Shown in pieces: positions 8,973 through 18,163 of a stretch of DNA of 64,000 nt (position 1 is its first letter; each line of letters begins with the position of its first letter). Source of the DNA: Brenneria goodwinii (GTDB lineage Bacteria; Pseudomonadota; Gammaproteobacteria; Enterobacterales; Enterobacteriaceae); the NCBI RefSeq assembly GCF_002291445.1, contig NZ_CP014137.1, forward strand, positions 1,860,001 through 1,924,000. The letters run 5' to 3'. The notes below the pieces were generated by a model. That model made no database searches and was not told the DNA's origin. It saw only the letters and a program-made list of their open reading frames with translations. Position numbers and translations under genes: made by a program.

Positions 8973-9143
8973 GCCAACCTCAGGCGGGAAAAATAAACCT
9001 TAACGGCGCGCATCATAGCATATATCCCCCACATACTTGAGTGAAGCATAGCGCGAACCGCTGGTTTTATCTGATTGATGCGTCACTACTTTAGCCAGTG
9101 AGCGCGCCCGAATGCCAGATTATCGGCGCGCGGATCATCGCCG

Positions 9144-11069
9144 TTATGCTTTGCGGGTAAGAAATTCGATGGCCTGCCCAAGATCGCGCGTACGCGGCGC
9201 CGGCGGCAGGCTGTTGAGAAAGACCTCGCCATACGGACGCATAACCAGCCGGTTATCACAAATAACCAACACGCCGCGATCGTCAATATCGCGAATCAAC
9301 CGGCCGACGCCCTGTTTCAGGGTAATAACCGCATCCGGTAGTTGCACATCATCGAAGGGTTCGCCGCCACGCAAGCGGCAATCTTCAATACGCGCTTTCA
9401 ATAGCGGATCTTCTGGCGAGGTAAACGGAAGTTTGTCGATAATCACACAGGATAGCGTATCGCCACGCACATCGACGCCCTCCCAAAAACTGCTGGTCGC
9501 CACCAAAAGCGCGTTGCCGGCGGAGACGAACTGCGAGAGGAGCTGCGCTTTACCGGTTTCTCCTTGCAATAGTACCGGCAGCGTCAGCGTGGCGCGGAAC
9601 TCGGCGGCCAAATCGCGCATCATCTGATGCGAGGTACACAGCATAAAACAACGCCCCTGATTGGCTTCAATCAGCGGACACAGCATGGCGGCCAATTTGC
9701 GCGCGGCGCCCGGACGATTGGTTTCCGGCAGATAACGCGGCACGCAGAGCAATGCCTGACTGGCGTAATCAAACGGGCTTGGCAGCAGCAAGGTTTGGGT
9801 ATTCGCCTCATCCAGCCCCAGCCGGTCGGTAAAATGATTCAGCCGATCGTTCACCGACAGCGTAGCCGAGGTAAAAATCCAGGCCGACGGTTTTTCCTTC
9901 ATCAGTTCGCGAAAGCGATCGGCCACGGAAAGCGGCGTCAGCGCCAGAACAAAGTGCCGGGAACTGCATTCATACCAGTAGCTGTATCCTGATTGCTGGA
10001 CATCCATCAGCCGCTTTAAACGACCGCGATATAATGTCGCCCGCTCAAAAGCGGCATCCAACAGCGCGGAGCGTCCCAAAGAGAGCTTGGCCACGTCGTA
10101 ACACAGCTCCAGCGCATCATCCAACAGCAGCAGCGCGCGCTGAAGCGACGGTTGATTGAGGATTTCGCGCAGATTGCCCCTGAACCCCGGTTCGCCCAGC
10201 GCCAGACGAAAATCCTGCGTACTCTGCGTCAAACGATCGGCGCTTTTTTGTAATTGCGCCGCATCACGCACCTCTGTCCGGTAGGCGATGGTAATATCTT
10301 TCGCCAAATCCATCAGTTGGCGGCTGGACAGTTGCTGGCCAAAATATTGGCTGGCGATATCCGGGATCTGATGGGCCTCATCGAAAATCACCACGTCGCT
10401 GTCCGGGATCAACTCGGCAAAGCCGCTCTCTTTCACCACCATATCGGCTAAATATAAGTGGTGATTGACCACCACAATATCGGCATCCATCGCCTTGCGG
10501 CGCGCCTTGACCACAAAACACTCTTTGTAGCGCGGACAATCGCTGCCCAGGCAATTATCATTGGTGCTGGTGACCAGCGGCCAGACCGGGCTGTCTTCCG
10601 CCACGCCGGCGCAGGTCGTGACGTCGCCCTCCGTCGTTTCCGAGGACCACCCCCTCAGCCTGACCAGTTCGCTTAACGTTTCAGCGGGGAGATCGCCCCC
10701 GGCCAGCGATTGCTGGTCGAGACGCTCCAGGCAAAGATAGTTGGAGCGCCCTTTCAGCAGCGCCAGCTTCCCTTGGTATTTAAGCGCCTGCGCCACCATC
10801 GGCAGGTCTCGGTTGTAGAGTTGATCCTGTAACGCTTTCGATCCCGTCGAAATGATGACTTTTTTATCCGCCCGCAGGGCCGGCGCCAGATAAGCATAGG
10901 TTTTGCCTGTCCCGGTTCCCGCTTCCACCACCAGCGCCTGCTGCTTGCTGATAGCCTGAACAACGGCCTGAGCCATTTGCCGTTGAGGCTCTCGTGGATT
11001 AAACCCGCTGATGGCCTTCGCCAGCGCGCCATCGGTTGCAAAATCATCTATTACACGATCATTCGTCAC
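9144..11069 (-). CDS. yoaA: YoaA, DinG/XPD-like ATP-dependent DNA helicase
   Basis: A 641-residue SF2 helicase of the DinG/XPD group. Walker A is in VEAGTGTGKTYAYLAPA near residue 50 and the DEAH box in IFDEAHQIPD near residue 230. Four cysteines (TTCAG, NNDNCLGSDCPRYKECF region) make the Fe-S cluster typical of XPD-like enzymes. C-terminal helicase motifs include FTSATLSV, ATSSFWEGVDV and LKQGVGRLIR. E. coli YoaA (636 residues) works with the HolC clamp-loader subunit in replication-fork repair. It is convergent with nothing close downstream; tsaB lies 170 nt further on the same strand. Confidence 0.95.
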   Translation of the reverse strand: MTNDRVIDDFATDGALAKAISGFNPREPQRQMAQAVVQAISKQQALVVEAGTGTGKTYAYLAPALRADKKVIISTGSKALQDQLYNRDLPMVAQALKYQGKLALLKGRSNYLCLERLDQQSLAGGDLPAETLSELVRLRGWSSETTEGDVTTCAGVAEDSPVWPLVTSTNDNCLGSDCPRYKECFVVKARRKAMDADIVVVNHHLYLADMVVKESGFAELIPDSDVVIFDEAHQIPDIASQYFGQQLSSRQLMDLAKDITIAYRTEVRDAAQLQKSADRLTQSTQDFRLALGEPGFRGNLREILNQPSLQRALLLLDDALELCYDVAKLSLGRSALLDAAFERATLYRGRLKRLMDVQQSGYSYWYECSSRHFVLALTPLSVADRFRELMKEKPSAWIFTSATLSVNDRLNHFTDRLGLDEANTQTLLLPSPFDYASQALLCVPRYLPETNRPGAARKLAAMLCPLIEANQGRCFMLCTSHQMMRDLAAEFRATLTLPVLLQGETGKAQLLSQFVSAGNALLVATSSFWEGVDVRGDTLSCVIIDKLPFTSPEDPLLKARIEDCRLRGGEPFDDVQLPDAVITLKQGVGRLIRDIDDRGVLVICDNRLVMRPYGEVFLNSLPPAPRTRDLGQAIEFLTRKA

Positions 11070-11336
11070 ACTGTCTCTCTTTGTAGGATGTTCTGACGGC
11101 CGGCGCCGTTAATAACCACGCCGCGCTGATTATGCCAATACTCAGTTGCCGCTACCACCCTAAATCAGGAGCGTCGCCGTTTACGGATCGACAGACCCGG
11201 GGCGAGGCTGCGCCGTGTCTCCCACGGTATCCAGACTTGAGATCTCCTGGATTTTCTCCGCGGAACCTAAAGACAACGAAAAGATTATGTTACGCTTGGC
11301 GGCGTTATTCACTCAAATTGGAGAGAGCGCACATTT

Positions 11337-11681
11337 ATGTCAATTACCAGAATCGAACCTGAAGCCCGCTGGTCCAACGCCGTTATTCATAACAACACGC
11401 TGTATCATACCTGCGTAGCGGATAATCTGGATGGCGATGCCCAGGCGCAGACAAAAAATGCGCTGGCGGCATTGGACGATGTTCTGCAACGGGCGGGAAC
11501 CGACAAAAGCCGCCTGTTGGATGTGACCATTTTTCTGGCCGATGCCGACGACCTTGCGGCCATGAACGCCGAATGGGACGCCTGGGTGGCGCCAGGCAGC
11601 GCGCCGGTACGTTGTACCGTACAGGCTAAGCTGATGGATCCAAAATACAAACTTGAAATAAAAGTGATTGCCGCGCTGTAA
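11337..11681 (+). CDS. yoaB: YoaB, RidA-family protein
   Basis: 114 residues of the YjgF/YER057c/UK114 (RidA) family: YHTCVADNLDGDAQAQTKNALAALDDVLQRAG and the family hallmark near the C-terminus APVRCTVQAKL. RidA proteins hydrolyse reactive enamine/imine intermediates; YoaB is a paralogue whose substrate is not established. GGAGAGAG lies 9 nt before the ATG. It is divergent from yoaA and convergent with yoaH, as in E. coli. Confidence 0.93.
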   Translation: MSITRIEPEARWSNAVIHNNTLYHTCVADNLDGDAQAQTKNALAALDDVLQRAGTDKSRLLDVTIFLADADDLAAMNAEWDAWVAPGSAPVRCTVQAKLMDPKYKLEIKVIAAL

Positions 11682-11703
11682 AAACGGCCAGAGGGAAGGA
11701 CGA

Positions 11704-11946
11704 TCAGTGTTCTTCCTCTTCTTCTCCGTCATCAAAAGAGTAGGTTTCGCCCTCTTCCAATTCGTTATTTTCTTCATCTTCTTCAAACATCGCGGTGATC
11801 ATCTCTCCCTGATGTTCTTCACGGATCTCCGCCGCTACGGTTGCGATAGCCTGACCGCTGCTCATTCCCTGCGACATCAGTTCCTGAATACGCTCCACGG
11901 CTTTTTGCTGCTGCTCATGCGTCAGCGCGGGCATGCCTGCAATCAT
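11704..11946 (-). CDS. yoaH: YoaH, small UPF0181 protein with acidic tail
   Basis: The 80-residue product starts at ATG 11946, because CAGGAG lies 6 nt upstream and the E. coli protein aligns from here. The N-terminal half, LTHEQQQKAVERIQELMSQG and MSSGQAIATVA, is the conserved UPF0181 domain. After EIREEHQGEMITAMF the chain becomes almost purely acidic (FEEDEENNELEEGE and a final EEEEEH). E. coli YoaH is only 59 residues, so the acidic tail is about 20 residues longer here. Function unknown. It lies between yoaB and pabB on the opposite strand. Confidence 0.88.
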   Translation of the reverse strand: MIAGMPALTHEQQQKAVERIQELMSQGMSSGQAIATVAAEIREEHQGEMITAMFEEDEENNELEEGETYSFDDGEEEEEH

Positions 11947-12108
11947 GTTAAACTCCTGCTGGTTGGAACGGGGGCATATCATCGCACGCTATCTCAGCCG
12001 TACACCAGAACTTCCGGTTTGTGATACGCTCATCGTCTGAATGATATGAAGCTCCCGGCCGGTACAAAAAATATTTACCTGCAAAGCATGAGATTATACA
12101 AAAATACG

Positions 12109-13530
12109 ATGCGTTCATTCCCCGTCTATCACTCACTGCCCTATCAACCGCAGGCGTTATTGACGCTTTTCGCGGCGTTTTCATCACAGCCGTGGGCAAT
12201 GTTATTGCACTCCGGTTTTGCCGATCATCCCCATAACCGTTTTGACATCATGGTCGCCGACCCGCGAGTCACGTTATGCACCCGTGGCGGACAGACGGAA
12301 ATCACCCAGGGCGATAACCAGCAGACATCCGACGCCGATCCCTTTGCGTTATTGCAGCAACAGCTTGACCGACTGGGCATCGCCGCCGACGCGAGCCCGG
12401 ATTTCCCTTTCCAGGGCGGCGCGCTCGGGCTGTTCGGCTATGATCTGGGGCGACGCGTTGAGAAATTGCCTACGCAGGCAGCGCGGGATATCAACCTGCC
12501 CGACATGGCTATCGGCCTGTATGACTGGGCGCTAATCGCCGACCATCAGCGTCAGGCATTAACGTTGATCGTACATGGCGATCTTCAGGCAAGATTGGAC
12601 TGGCTGGCGAATTCGCCCGCGAGCCGTCATCAACCGGACTTTCGGCTCACCGGCCCGTGGCGCGCCAATATGTCGCGTGAAGAGTACGGCGAAAAGTTTG
12701 GTAAAATACAGGATTATCTGCTGTCCGGCGATTGCTATCAGGTCAACCTGGCGCAGCGCTTTGTCGCCGACTATGCAGGCGATGAATGGCAGGCTTTTTT
12801 ACGTCTGTCCGCCACGAATAAAGCGCCGTTTTCCGCGTTTCTGCGCCTGCCGGAAAATACCGTTGTCAGCCTCTCTCCCGAACGTTTTCTGTGGCTGGAA
12901 AATCAACAGATTCAGACCCGGCCGATAAAAGGCACGCTGCCGCGGCTGGCGGATAAAGACGCCGATGCCGCACAGGCTGCGCGACTGGCTCAGTCGGAGA
13001 AAGATCGGGCGGAAAACCTGATGATTGTCGATTTACTGCGCAATGATATTGGCCGGGTCGCGGTTCCCGGCAGCGTTCGCGTACCAGAGCTGTTCGTTGT
13101 TGAACCCTTCCCCGCGGTTCATCATCTGGTCAGCACGATCGTGGCCGAATTGCCCCGGACCTGCCACGCGTCTGCGCTGCTGCGAGCCTGTTTTCCGGGC
13201 GGTTCCATTACCGGCGCGCCCAAAATCCGTGCAATGCAGATTATTGAAGAACTGGAGCCGCAGCGGCGTAACGGCTATTGCGGCAGCATTGGCTACCTGA
13301 GCATTTGCGGAACCATGGATACCAATATCGCCATCCGAACGCTGCTCACCGAACAGGGGAAAATATACTGCTGGGCCGGCGGCGGTATCGTCGCCGACAG
13401 TCAGGCGCAGGCGGAATATCAGGAAACTTTTGATAAAATAGATCGCATCCTGCCGGTATTAAGTCCGTTGGATCGTCAGCCAGACCCTAAACAAGACCAG
13501 GTTAATATTCGTGATATATTCAGTGAATGA
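12109..13530 (+). CDS. pabB: PabB, aminodeoxychorismate synthase component I
   Basis: A chorismate-utilising enzyme of about 473 residues (E. coli 453). With PabA it turns chorismate and glutamine into 4-amino-4-deoxychorismate for folate. Motifs: PFQGGALGLFGYDLGRR, YQVNLAQRF, IQTRPIKGTLPR carrying the active-site lysine, DLLRNDIGRV, and FPGGSITGAPKIRAMQIIEE. The frame extends upstream to 12046, but the ATG at 12109 (MRSFPVYHSLPYQP) fits the family start best; no strong Shine-Dalgarno marks either choice. The 3' end overlaps the nudL start by 20 nt, so the two are probably one operon. Confidence 0.93.
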   Translation: MRSFPVYHSLPYQPQALLTLFAAFSSQPWAMLLHSGFADHPHNRFDIMVADPRVTLCTRGGQTEITQGDNQQTSDADPFALLQQQLDRLGIAADASPDFPFQGGALGLFGYDLGRRVEKLPTQAARDINLPDMAIGLYDWALIADHQRQALTLIVHGDLQARLDWLANSPASRHQPDFRLTGPWRANMSREEYGEKFGKIQDYLLSGDCYQVNLAQRFVADYAGDEWQAFLRLSATNKAPFSAFLRLPENTVVSLSPERFLWLENQQIQTRPIKGTLPRLADKDADAAQAARLAQSEKDRAENLMIVDLLRNDIGRVAVPGSVRVPELFVVEPFPAVHHLVSTIVAELPRTCHASALLRACFPGGSITGAPKIRAMQIIEELEPQRRNGYCGSIGYLSICGTMDTNIAIRTLLTEQGKIYCWAGGGIVADSQAQAEYQETFDKIDRILPVLSPLDRQPDPKQDQVNIRDIFSE

Positions 13531-14128
13531 GGCAGAGTTGCCGCCATTGCCGTCTACCACGCCTTTCGATCTGGCGGAGTTTATCACGCGTTTCCAACTG
13601 CAAACGCTGCGCGCCGCATCGCCGGTTCACCAGTTACGAAAAGCGGCCGTTCTGGTGCCGATTGTTTGTCACCAAAAACCGACATTACTTCTGACCCGCC
13701 GGTCGTCGGCGCTCAGGAAACATGCCGGACAGGTCGCGTTCCCCGGAGGAGCCGCCGATAGCGGCGATCGCTCGCCGATCGAGACAGCCTTGCGCGAAGC
13801 ACAGGAAGAAGTCGCTATCCCGCCGCAGGCGGTACGGGTTCTCGGCGTCTTGCCGCCCGTCGACAGCGTGAGCGGGTTCCAGGTCACCCCTGTCGTCGGC
13901 CTGATTTCCGCGCAGATCCGTTTTCAGCCGAATGAGGGTGAAGTGGCGGAGTTGTTTGAAATGCCGCTCGACGTCGCGTTCGCGCTGGAACGCTATCATG
14001 TGCTGGATATTGAGCGGCGGCGGAAACCGCATCGGGTTTATCTTTCCTGGTATCAGCAGCAGTTCGTCTGGGGATTGACGGCATCGATCATTCGTCAGCT
14101 CGCGCTGCATGTTTCCGATAGCCCATGA
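13511..14128 (+). CDS. nudL: NudL, Nudix CoA-pyrophosphatase family hydrolase
   Basis: A 205-residue Nudix hydrolase of the YeaB/NudL type. The CoA-specific signature precedes the Nudix box: LLLTRRSSALRKHAGQVAFP then GGAADSGDRSPIETALREAQEE, with VLPPVDSVSGFQVTPVVG after it. The family cleaves CoA or related diphosphates with Mg or Mn. The start is a GTG at 13511, inside the pabB 3' end; a second GTG at 13523 is an alternative. Overlap with pabB suggests translational coupling. Confidence 0.9.
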   Translation: MIYSVNEAELPPLPSTTPFDLAEFITRFQLQTLRAASPVHQLRKAAVLVPIVCHQKPTLLLTRRSSALRKHAGQVAFPGGAADSGDRSPIETALREAQEEVAIPPQAVRVLGVLPPVDSVSGFQVTPVVGLISAQIRFQPNEGEVAELFEMPLDVAFALERYHVLDIERRRKPHRVYLSWYQQQFVWGLTASIIRQLALHVSDSP

Positions 14129-14389
14129 TATTTTTACTCTTTTTTTTATTTCCCAACGCCGCTTTCGCGCCATTATCCATAAAGTAAAAATAGTTAATTT
14201 TATTATTAATCCTTTTCTTCCCGCCTAATACGCTCTAGCGTTCTCCGCAATAAATTTGCTTATCCATTGGCATAAGTTTATTTCATGCGAAAAGGGAAAC
14301 CTCGCAACATATTCCACACTACAATAGCCCGTTCTGAGAGTTTTATTCTAGCCTTTGGGTATGGTCTGCGCTTTTAAGGAGTTTTTAGC

Positions 14390-15754
14390 GTGATAAGCGT
14401 TTTCGACATGTTTAAAATCGGTATTGGCCCCTCCAGCTCTCATACAGTAGGACCGATGAAAGCCGGTAAGCAGTTTGTCGATGAGTTAATAAGTCAGAAT
14501 TTACTGACGGCCACCACGCGTATCGCCGTTGATGTTTACGGTTCGCTATCGCTAACAGGGAAAGGACACCATACCGATATCGCCATCATCATGGGACTGG
14601 CCGGCAATATGCCGGATAGCGTCGATATCGATGCCATACCGGGCTTTATCCGAGACGTTGAGCAGCGTGAGCGGCTGTTGCTGGCGGACGGCCGCCATGA
14701 AGTCGATTTTCCCCGTGAAGGCGGGATGGTTTTTCGCAGCGAAAACCTGCCGCTGCATGAAAATGGGATGACCATCACCGCGTTTGCCGGGAATAAAGCG
14801 GTTTTCAGCAAGACCTATTACTCCATCGGCGGCGGATTTATCGTTGACGAAGAACACTTTGGCAAAAGCGTTTTAACCGAAGTCTCCGTGCCTTACGCCT
14901 TTAATTCGGCGAAAGAGATGCTGGCGCACTGCAAGCAAAGCGGGCTTTCGCTGTCCGGTCTGGTGATGCGCAATGAACTGGCGTTACATAGCCGTCAAGA
15001 TATCGACGCGTATTTCTCGGATATCTGGCATGCCATGCGCGCCTGTATTGACCGCGGCGTGAATACCGAAGGGGTGTTGCCCGGCCCGCTGCGCGTTCCC
15101 CGCCGGGCATCGGCGCTGCGCCGCCTGCTGGTGGCTTCCGACAAACTGTCAAACGATCCGATGAATGTCGTCGATTGGGTAAACATGTTTGCGCTGGCCG
15201 TGAACGAGGAAAATGCGGCCGGCGGACGCGTCGTGACGGCGCCGACCAATGGCGCCTGCGGCATCGTGCCTGCCGTTCTCGCGTATTACGACCACTTTAT
15301 TGAGCCGGTTGAACCGGGCATTTATATCCGCTATTTCCTTGCCGCTGGCGCAGTCGGTATCTTATACAAAATGAACGCTTCCATTTCCGGTGCCGAAGTA
15401 GGCTGTCAGGGCGAAGTGGGCGTCGCCTGTTCGATGGCGGCGGCCGGTCTGGCGGAATTGATGGGCGCCAGCCCGGAGCAGGTCTGCGTGGCGGCGGAAA
15501 TTGGTATGGAACACAATCTTGGCTTAACCTGCGATCCGGTCGCCGGTCAGGTTCAGGTGCCGTGCATTGAGCGTAACGCCATCGCGGCGGTGAAGGCCAT
15601 TAACGCCGCGCGTATGGCGGTGCGTCGTACCAGCGAGGCGCGCGTGTCGCTGGATAAGGTCATTGAGACCATGTATGAAACCGGCAAGGATATGAACGCC
15701 AAATATCGTGAGACGTCCCGCGGCGGATTAGCGATAAAGGTGCAATGCGACTAA
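14390..15754 (+). CDS. sdaA: SdaA, L-serine ammonia-lyase (Fe-S)
   Basis: A 454-residue L-serine dehydratase converting L-serine to pyruvate and ammonia. The N-terminal half starts SVFDMFKIGIGPSSSHTVGP. The C-terminal half holds the [4Fe-4S] cysteines in GCQGEVGVACSMAAAGLAE and CDPVAGQVQVPCIERNA. Start is GTG at 14390 with AAGGAG 8 nt upstream. E. coli SdaA is 454 residues too. It stands alone in its transcription unit, 260 nt after nudL. Confidence 0.96.
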   Translation: MISVFDMFKIGIGPSSSHTVGPMKAGKQFVDELISQNLLTATTRIAVDVYGSLSLTGKGHHTDIAIIMGLAGNMPDSVDIDAIPGFIRDVEQRERLLLADGRHEVDFPREGGMVFRSENLPLHENGMTITAFAGNKAVFSKTYYSIGGGFIVDEEHFGKSVLTEVSVPYAFNSAKEMLAHCKQSGLSLSGLVMRNELALHSRQDIDAYFSDIWHAMRACIDRGVNTEGVLPGPLRVPRRASALRRLLVASDKLSNDPMNVVDWVNMFALAVNEENAAGGRVVTAPTNGACGIVPAVLAYYDHFIEPVEPGIYIRYFLAAGAVGILYKMNASISGAEVGCQGEVGVACSMAAAGLAELMGASPEQVCVAAEIGMEHNLGLTCDPVAGQVQVPCIERNAIAAVKAINAARMAVRRTSEARVSLDKVIETMYETGKDMNAKYRETSRGGLAIKVQCD

Positions 15755-15774
15755 ATCTCTCTCTGCCACAGCCG

Positions 15775-15800
15775 ATCGGCGGGTTCACTCCCCCGCCGAT
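15775..15800. terminator. hairpin behind sdaA
   Basis: Stem ATCGGCGGG with CCCGCCGAT, 8-nt loop, 20 nt after the sdaA stop. There is no clear T-run, so it may be a weak or bidirectional terminator. Confidence 0.45.
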
Positions 15801-15935
15801 ATCCGGCATCGCCCTTCCCGCCTGATATTCCATTAGCGCGCGCCGACCACCTTCGCCGCGTTTTTAGTCCCTGCTTTACCGCCTGCGCCATCATTCCCCC
15901 TCGTTGGTCGATAGACAAAGACCGCTTCACAACGT

Positions 15936-15968
15936 AATACGGCTTGCCCGTTGGGAGCAAGCCGTATT
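15936..15968. terminator. 12-bp inverted repeat between sdaA and yoaE
   Basis: AATACGGCTTGC and GCAAGCCGTATT flank a 9-nt loop. The pair lies between the convergent ends of sdaA and yoaE and probably serves as a shared terminator, although T-runs are short on both sides. Confidence 0.5.
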
Positions 15969-16017
15969 GGTGGCATCCGGCCGGTGACAAACATCATCAC
16001 TGGCAAGAGGCGCGTAA

Positions 16018-17568
16018 CTACTCTTCTTTGTCTTCAACCGGTTCGGTGATTTTTTCAACCCGTACTAGTTCAATACGATATTCCGAGACTTCCAGGATTT
16101 GAAAGCGCAGTCGATGAAGCTCGATGATATCCCCTACCTGAGGGAATTCATCGCTGTGCGACAGCAACAGCCCCGCCAACGACGAATAGTCCTCTTTCGG
16201 ACTGACCAGATCGTTGCTGTTGAGCACCTGCTGCAAAGAGTGCAGATCGGTGCCGCCCTTCACCAGCCAGCCATCGCCATCGGCAACGATTTCCAGCGTC
16301 TCATCTTCATCCGGAAACTCGCCGGCGATCGCTTCCAGCACATCCAATGGCGTCACCAGCCCCTGCACCACGCCGAACTCGTTGGTAACCATCACCAGGC
16401 CGCCCTTGGCCCGGCGCAGCACCGGCAGCAGATTAATGACGTCCAGCGTCTCCGGCACCACAATCGGCGGATTTGCCGCGGCGAAACTCTCCACATCGGT
16501 GTGCTCTTCCAACGCGACCAGCAGATCTTTGGCGCGTACAACACCGATGATTTCGTCCAGAGAGCCGCGGCAAACCGGGAACAGGCTGTGAGGCGTATCC
16601 AGCAACTGTACCCGGATTTCCTCGACGGAGCGTTCGCTGTCCACCCAGGAAATCTCCGTGCGGGGGGTCATCACGCTGCGTAAAGAACGCGACGCCAGCG
16701 TCAGAACACCGCTGATCATATAGCGTTCTTCCTCAGCGAAGGTTTCAGACATGACTTTTCGCGGCTCATCGTCCTCATCGCGGGTCGTCTTTCTGGCGCC
16801 CATCAGGCGTAGAATCGCCTCGGCGGTACGCTCACGCAAAGGCCGCCGCGACTGATGCTTCATAAAGTTATGTCGGGCAATCTGATTAAACATTTCGATC
16901 AGGATCGAGAAGCCGATCGCCGCATACAGATAGCCTTTGGGAATATGGAAACCGAAACCTTCCGCCACCAGGCTTAAACCAATCATCAGCAGGAAGCTGA
17001 GGCACAGCACCACCACGGTGGGATGCGCATTCACAAACTTGGTCAGCGGTTTGGACGCCAACAGCATCATCCCCATCGCAATAATGACCGCGGTCATCAT
17101 GACGCCAAGATGGTTAACCATTCCCACCGCCGTAATCACCGCATCCAGCGAGAATACCGCATCCAGAACGACAATCTGCGCCACCACGACCCAAAAACTG
17201 GCGTGCGCGCGGTTGCCATGCTCATCATGCGATTTATTTTCCAGCCGCTCATGTAGCTCCATGGTGGCCTTAAACAGTAAGAACAGCCCCCCGGTCAACA
17301 GAATAAGATCGCGGCCTGAGAAACTGAAATCGCCGACATGAAACAGCGGCCGTGTCAGCGTGACCATCCAGGAAATCAGGGACAATAGCCCCAGGCGCAT
17401 TAATAGGGCCAACGATAAACCGATGATGCGGGCTTTATCTCGCTGCCTGGACGGTAATTTATCCGCCAGAATGGCGATAAACACCAAATTGTCGATACCC
17501 AGAACAATTTCAAGTACCACCAGCGTCAATAGGCCTGCCCAGATTGAAGGATCCAGCAAAAACTCCAT
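16018..17568 (-). CDS. yoaE: YoaE, TerC-family membrane protein with CBS and CorC domains
   Basis: 516 residues (E. coli 518). Residues 1-220 form a multi-span TerC domain with ELVLGIDNLVF-like motif EIVLGIDNLVFIAILADKLP and VVLDAVFSLDAVITAVGM. A CBS pair follows (MTPRTEISWV to about residue 420), then a CorC/HlyC transporter-associated domain at the C-terminus. TerC proteins are implicated in metal export, often of manganese during protein secretion. It is divergent from manX across a 595-nt spacer. Confidence 0.93.
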   Translation of the reverse strand: MEFLLDPSIWAGLLTLVVLEIVLGIDNLVFIAILADKLPSRQRDKARIIGLSLALLMRLGLLSLISWMVTLTRPLFHVGDFSFSGRDLILLTGGLFLLFKATMELHERLENKSHDEHGNRAHASFWVVVAQIVVLDAVFSLDAVITAVGMVNHLGVMMTAVIIAMGMMLLASKPLTKFVNAHPTVVVLCLSFLLMIGLSLVAEGFGFHIPKGYLYAAIGFSILIEMFNQIARHNFMKHQSRRPLRERTAEAILRLMGARKTTRDEDDEPRKVMSETFAEEERYMISGVLTLASRSLRSVMTPRTEISWVDSERSVEEIRVQLLDTPHSLFPVCRGSLDEIIGVVRAKDLLVALEEHTDVESFAAANPPIVVPETLDVINLLPVLRRAKGGLVMVTNEFGVVQGLVTPLDVLEAIAGEFPDEDETLEIVADGDGWLVKGGTDLHSLQQVLNSNDLVSPKEDYSSLAGLLLSHSDEFPQVGDIIELHRLRFQILEVSEYRIELVRVEKITEPVEDKEE

Positions 17569-17906
17569 GTCAGACTCCGAAAAATGAACGAGCAGATGAC
17601 ATCAATACATTCACTGCATTGAATGGTAATAAGAAGAGTTGGTATGAATCAGAATGACTTTGAAAGTGGTTAGAATGACTAATCGAGTACAGAAAACCAC
17701 CATCGTTAGCGGGTATACAGAGAACGTTTTGTCGGTGACGGTCCATGGGAGGGGCTGCTGCCCGGTGCTCCTAAGTAATTTAACAGGAGATTACTCTAAC
17801 AGGTTGCTCCTATTTTTCACAAAGACTTTCTTACACCCTTTAATTGCCTAAATGCATGTAACATTTTCGTTATTTACTCCACACTTTCATAACAGTGCAT
17901 ATTTTA

Positions 17907-17922
17907 CGCGATCACCATCACA
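17907..17922 (+). promoter_or_regulatory. CRP-like site upstream of manX
   Basis: CGCGA-N6-TCACA has one perfect half of the TGTGA-N6-TCACA consensus. It sits immediately before an Mlc-like palindrome. CRP activation of manXYZ is known in E. coli; the match here is only partial. Confidence 0.4.
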
Positions 17923-17924
17923 CT

Positions 17925-17952
17925 ATTTATTTTTTCGGTGGGTAAAATAAAT
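17925..17952 (+). promoter_or_regulatory. Mlc/NagC-like operator palindrome upstream of manX
   Basis: A perfect 9-bp inverted repeat, ATTTATTTT and AAAATAAAT, around a 10-nt spacer. AT-rich TTATTTT...AAAATAA palindromes are typical of the ROK repressors Mlc and NagC, and Mlc controls manXYZ in E. coli. Position, about 210 nt before manX, is compatible with a long leader. Confidence 0.5.
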
Positions 17953-18163
17953 CCGGCAAACTGTTGATTTACAGTTGATAGCTAGAACGAGAATTCATTA
18001 AATACCATGAATTCATTGTGGAAATTTCACCTATTGGACAACCAGATTAGATTCTTTCGACTATACAGATACTGTAACGGTTAATCGTCTATCGTCAGGC
18101 GTTAACCCTATATCCCGATACATTACACACACAATTTGATCGTGAATAATGAGGAGGTAGCAA

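Larger units (their letters stand above)
17569..18163. other. Long intergenic region between yoaE and manX
   Basis: 595 nt without a supported gene. A short open frame at 17654-17851 has no ribosome binding site or family resemblance. An interrupted palindrome AGTAAT/ATTACT lies at 17774-17795. The right half holds the man operators listed separately; the left half should carry the yoaE promoter and leader. I recognise no small RNA here. Confidence 0.5.

Noticed and set aside
11132..11362. Plus-strand frame upstream of yoaB
   Set aside because: It overlaps the yoaB start in another frame and has no similarity; likely promoter sequence.
15751..15990. 79-codon minus-strand frame between sdaA and yoaE
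   Set aside because: Overlaps two hairpins between convergent genes and resembles nothing.
17654..17851. 65-codon frame in the yoaE-manX spacer
   Set aside because: No Shine-Dalgarno, no recognisable domain; it lies in a region expected to hold promoters.
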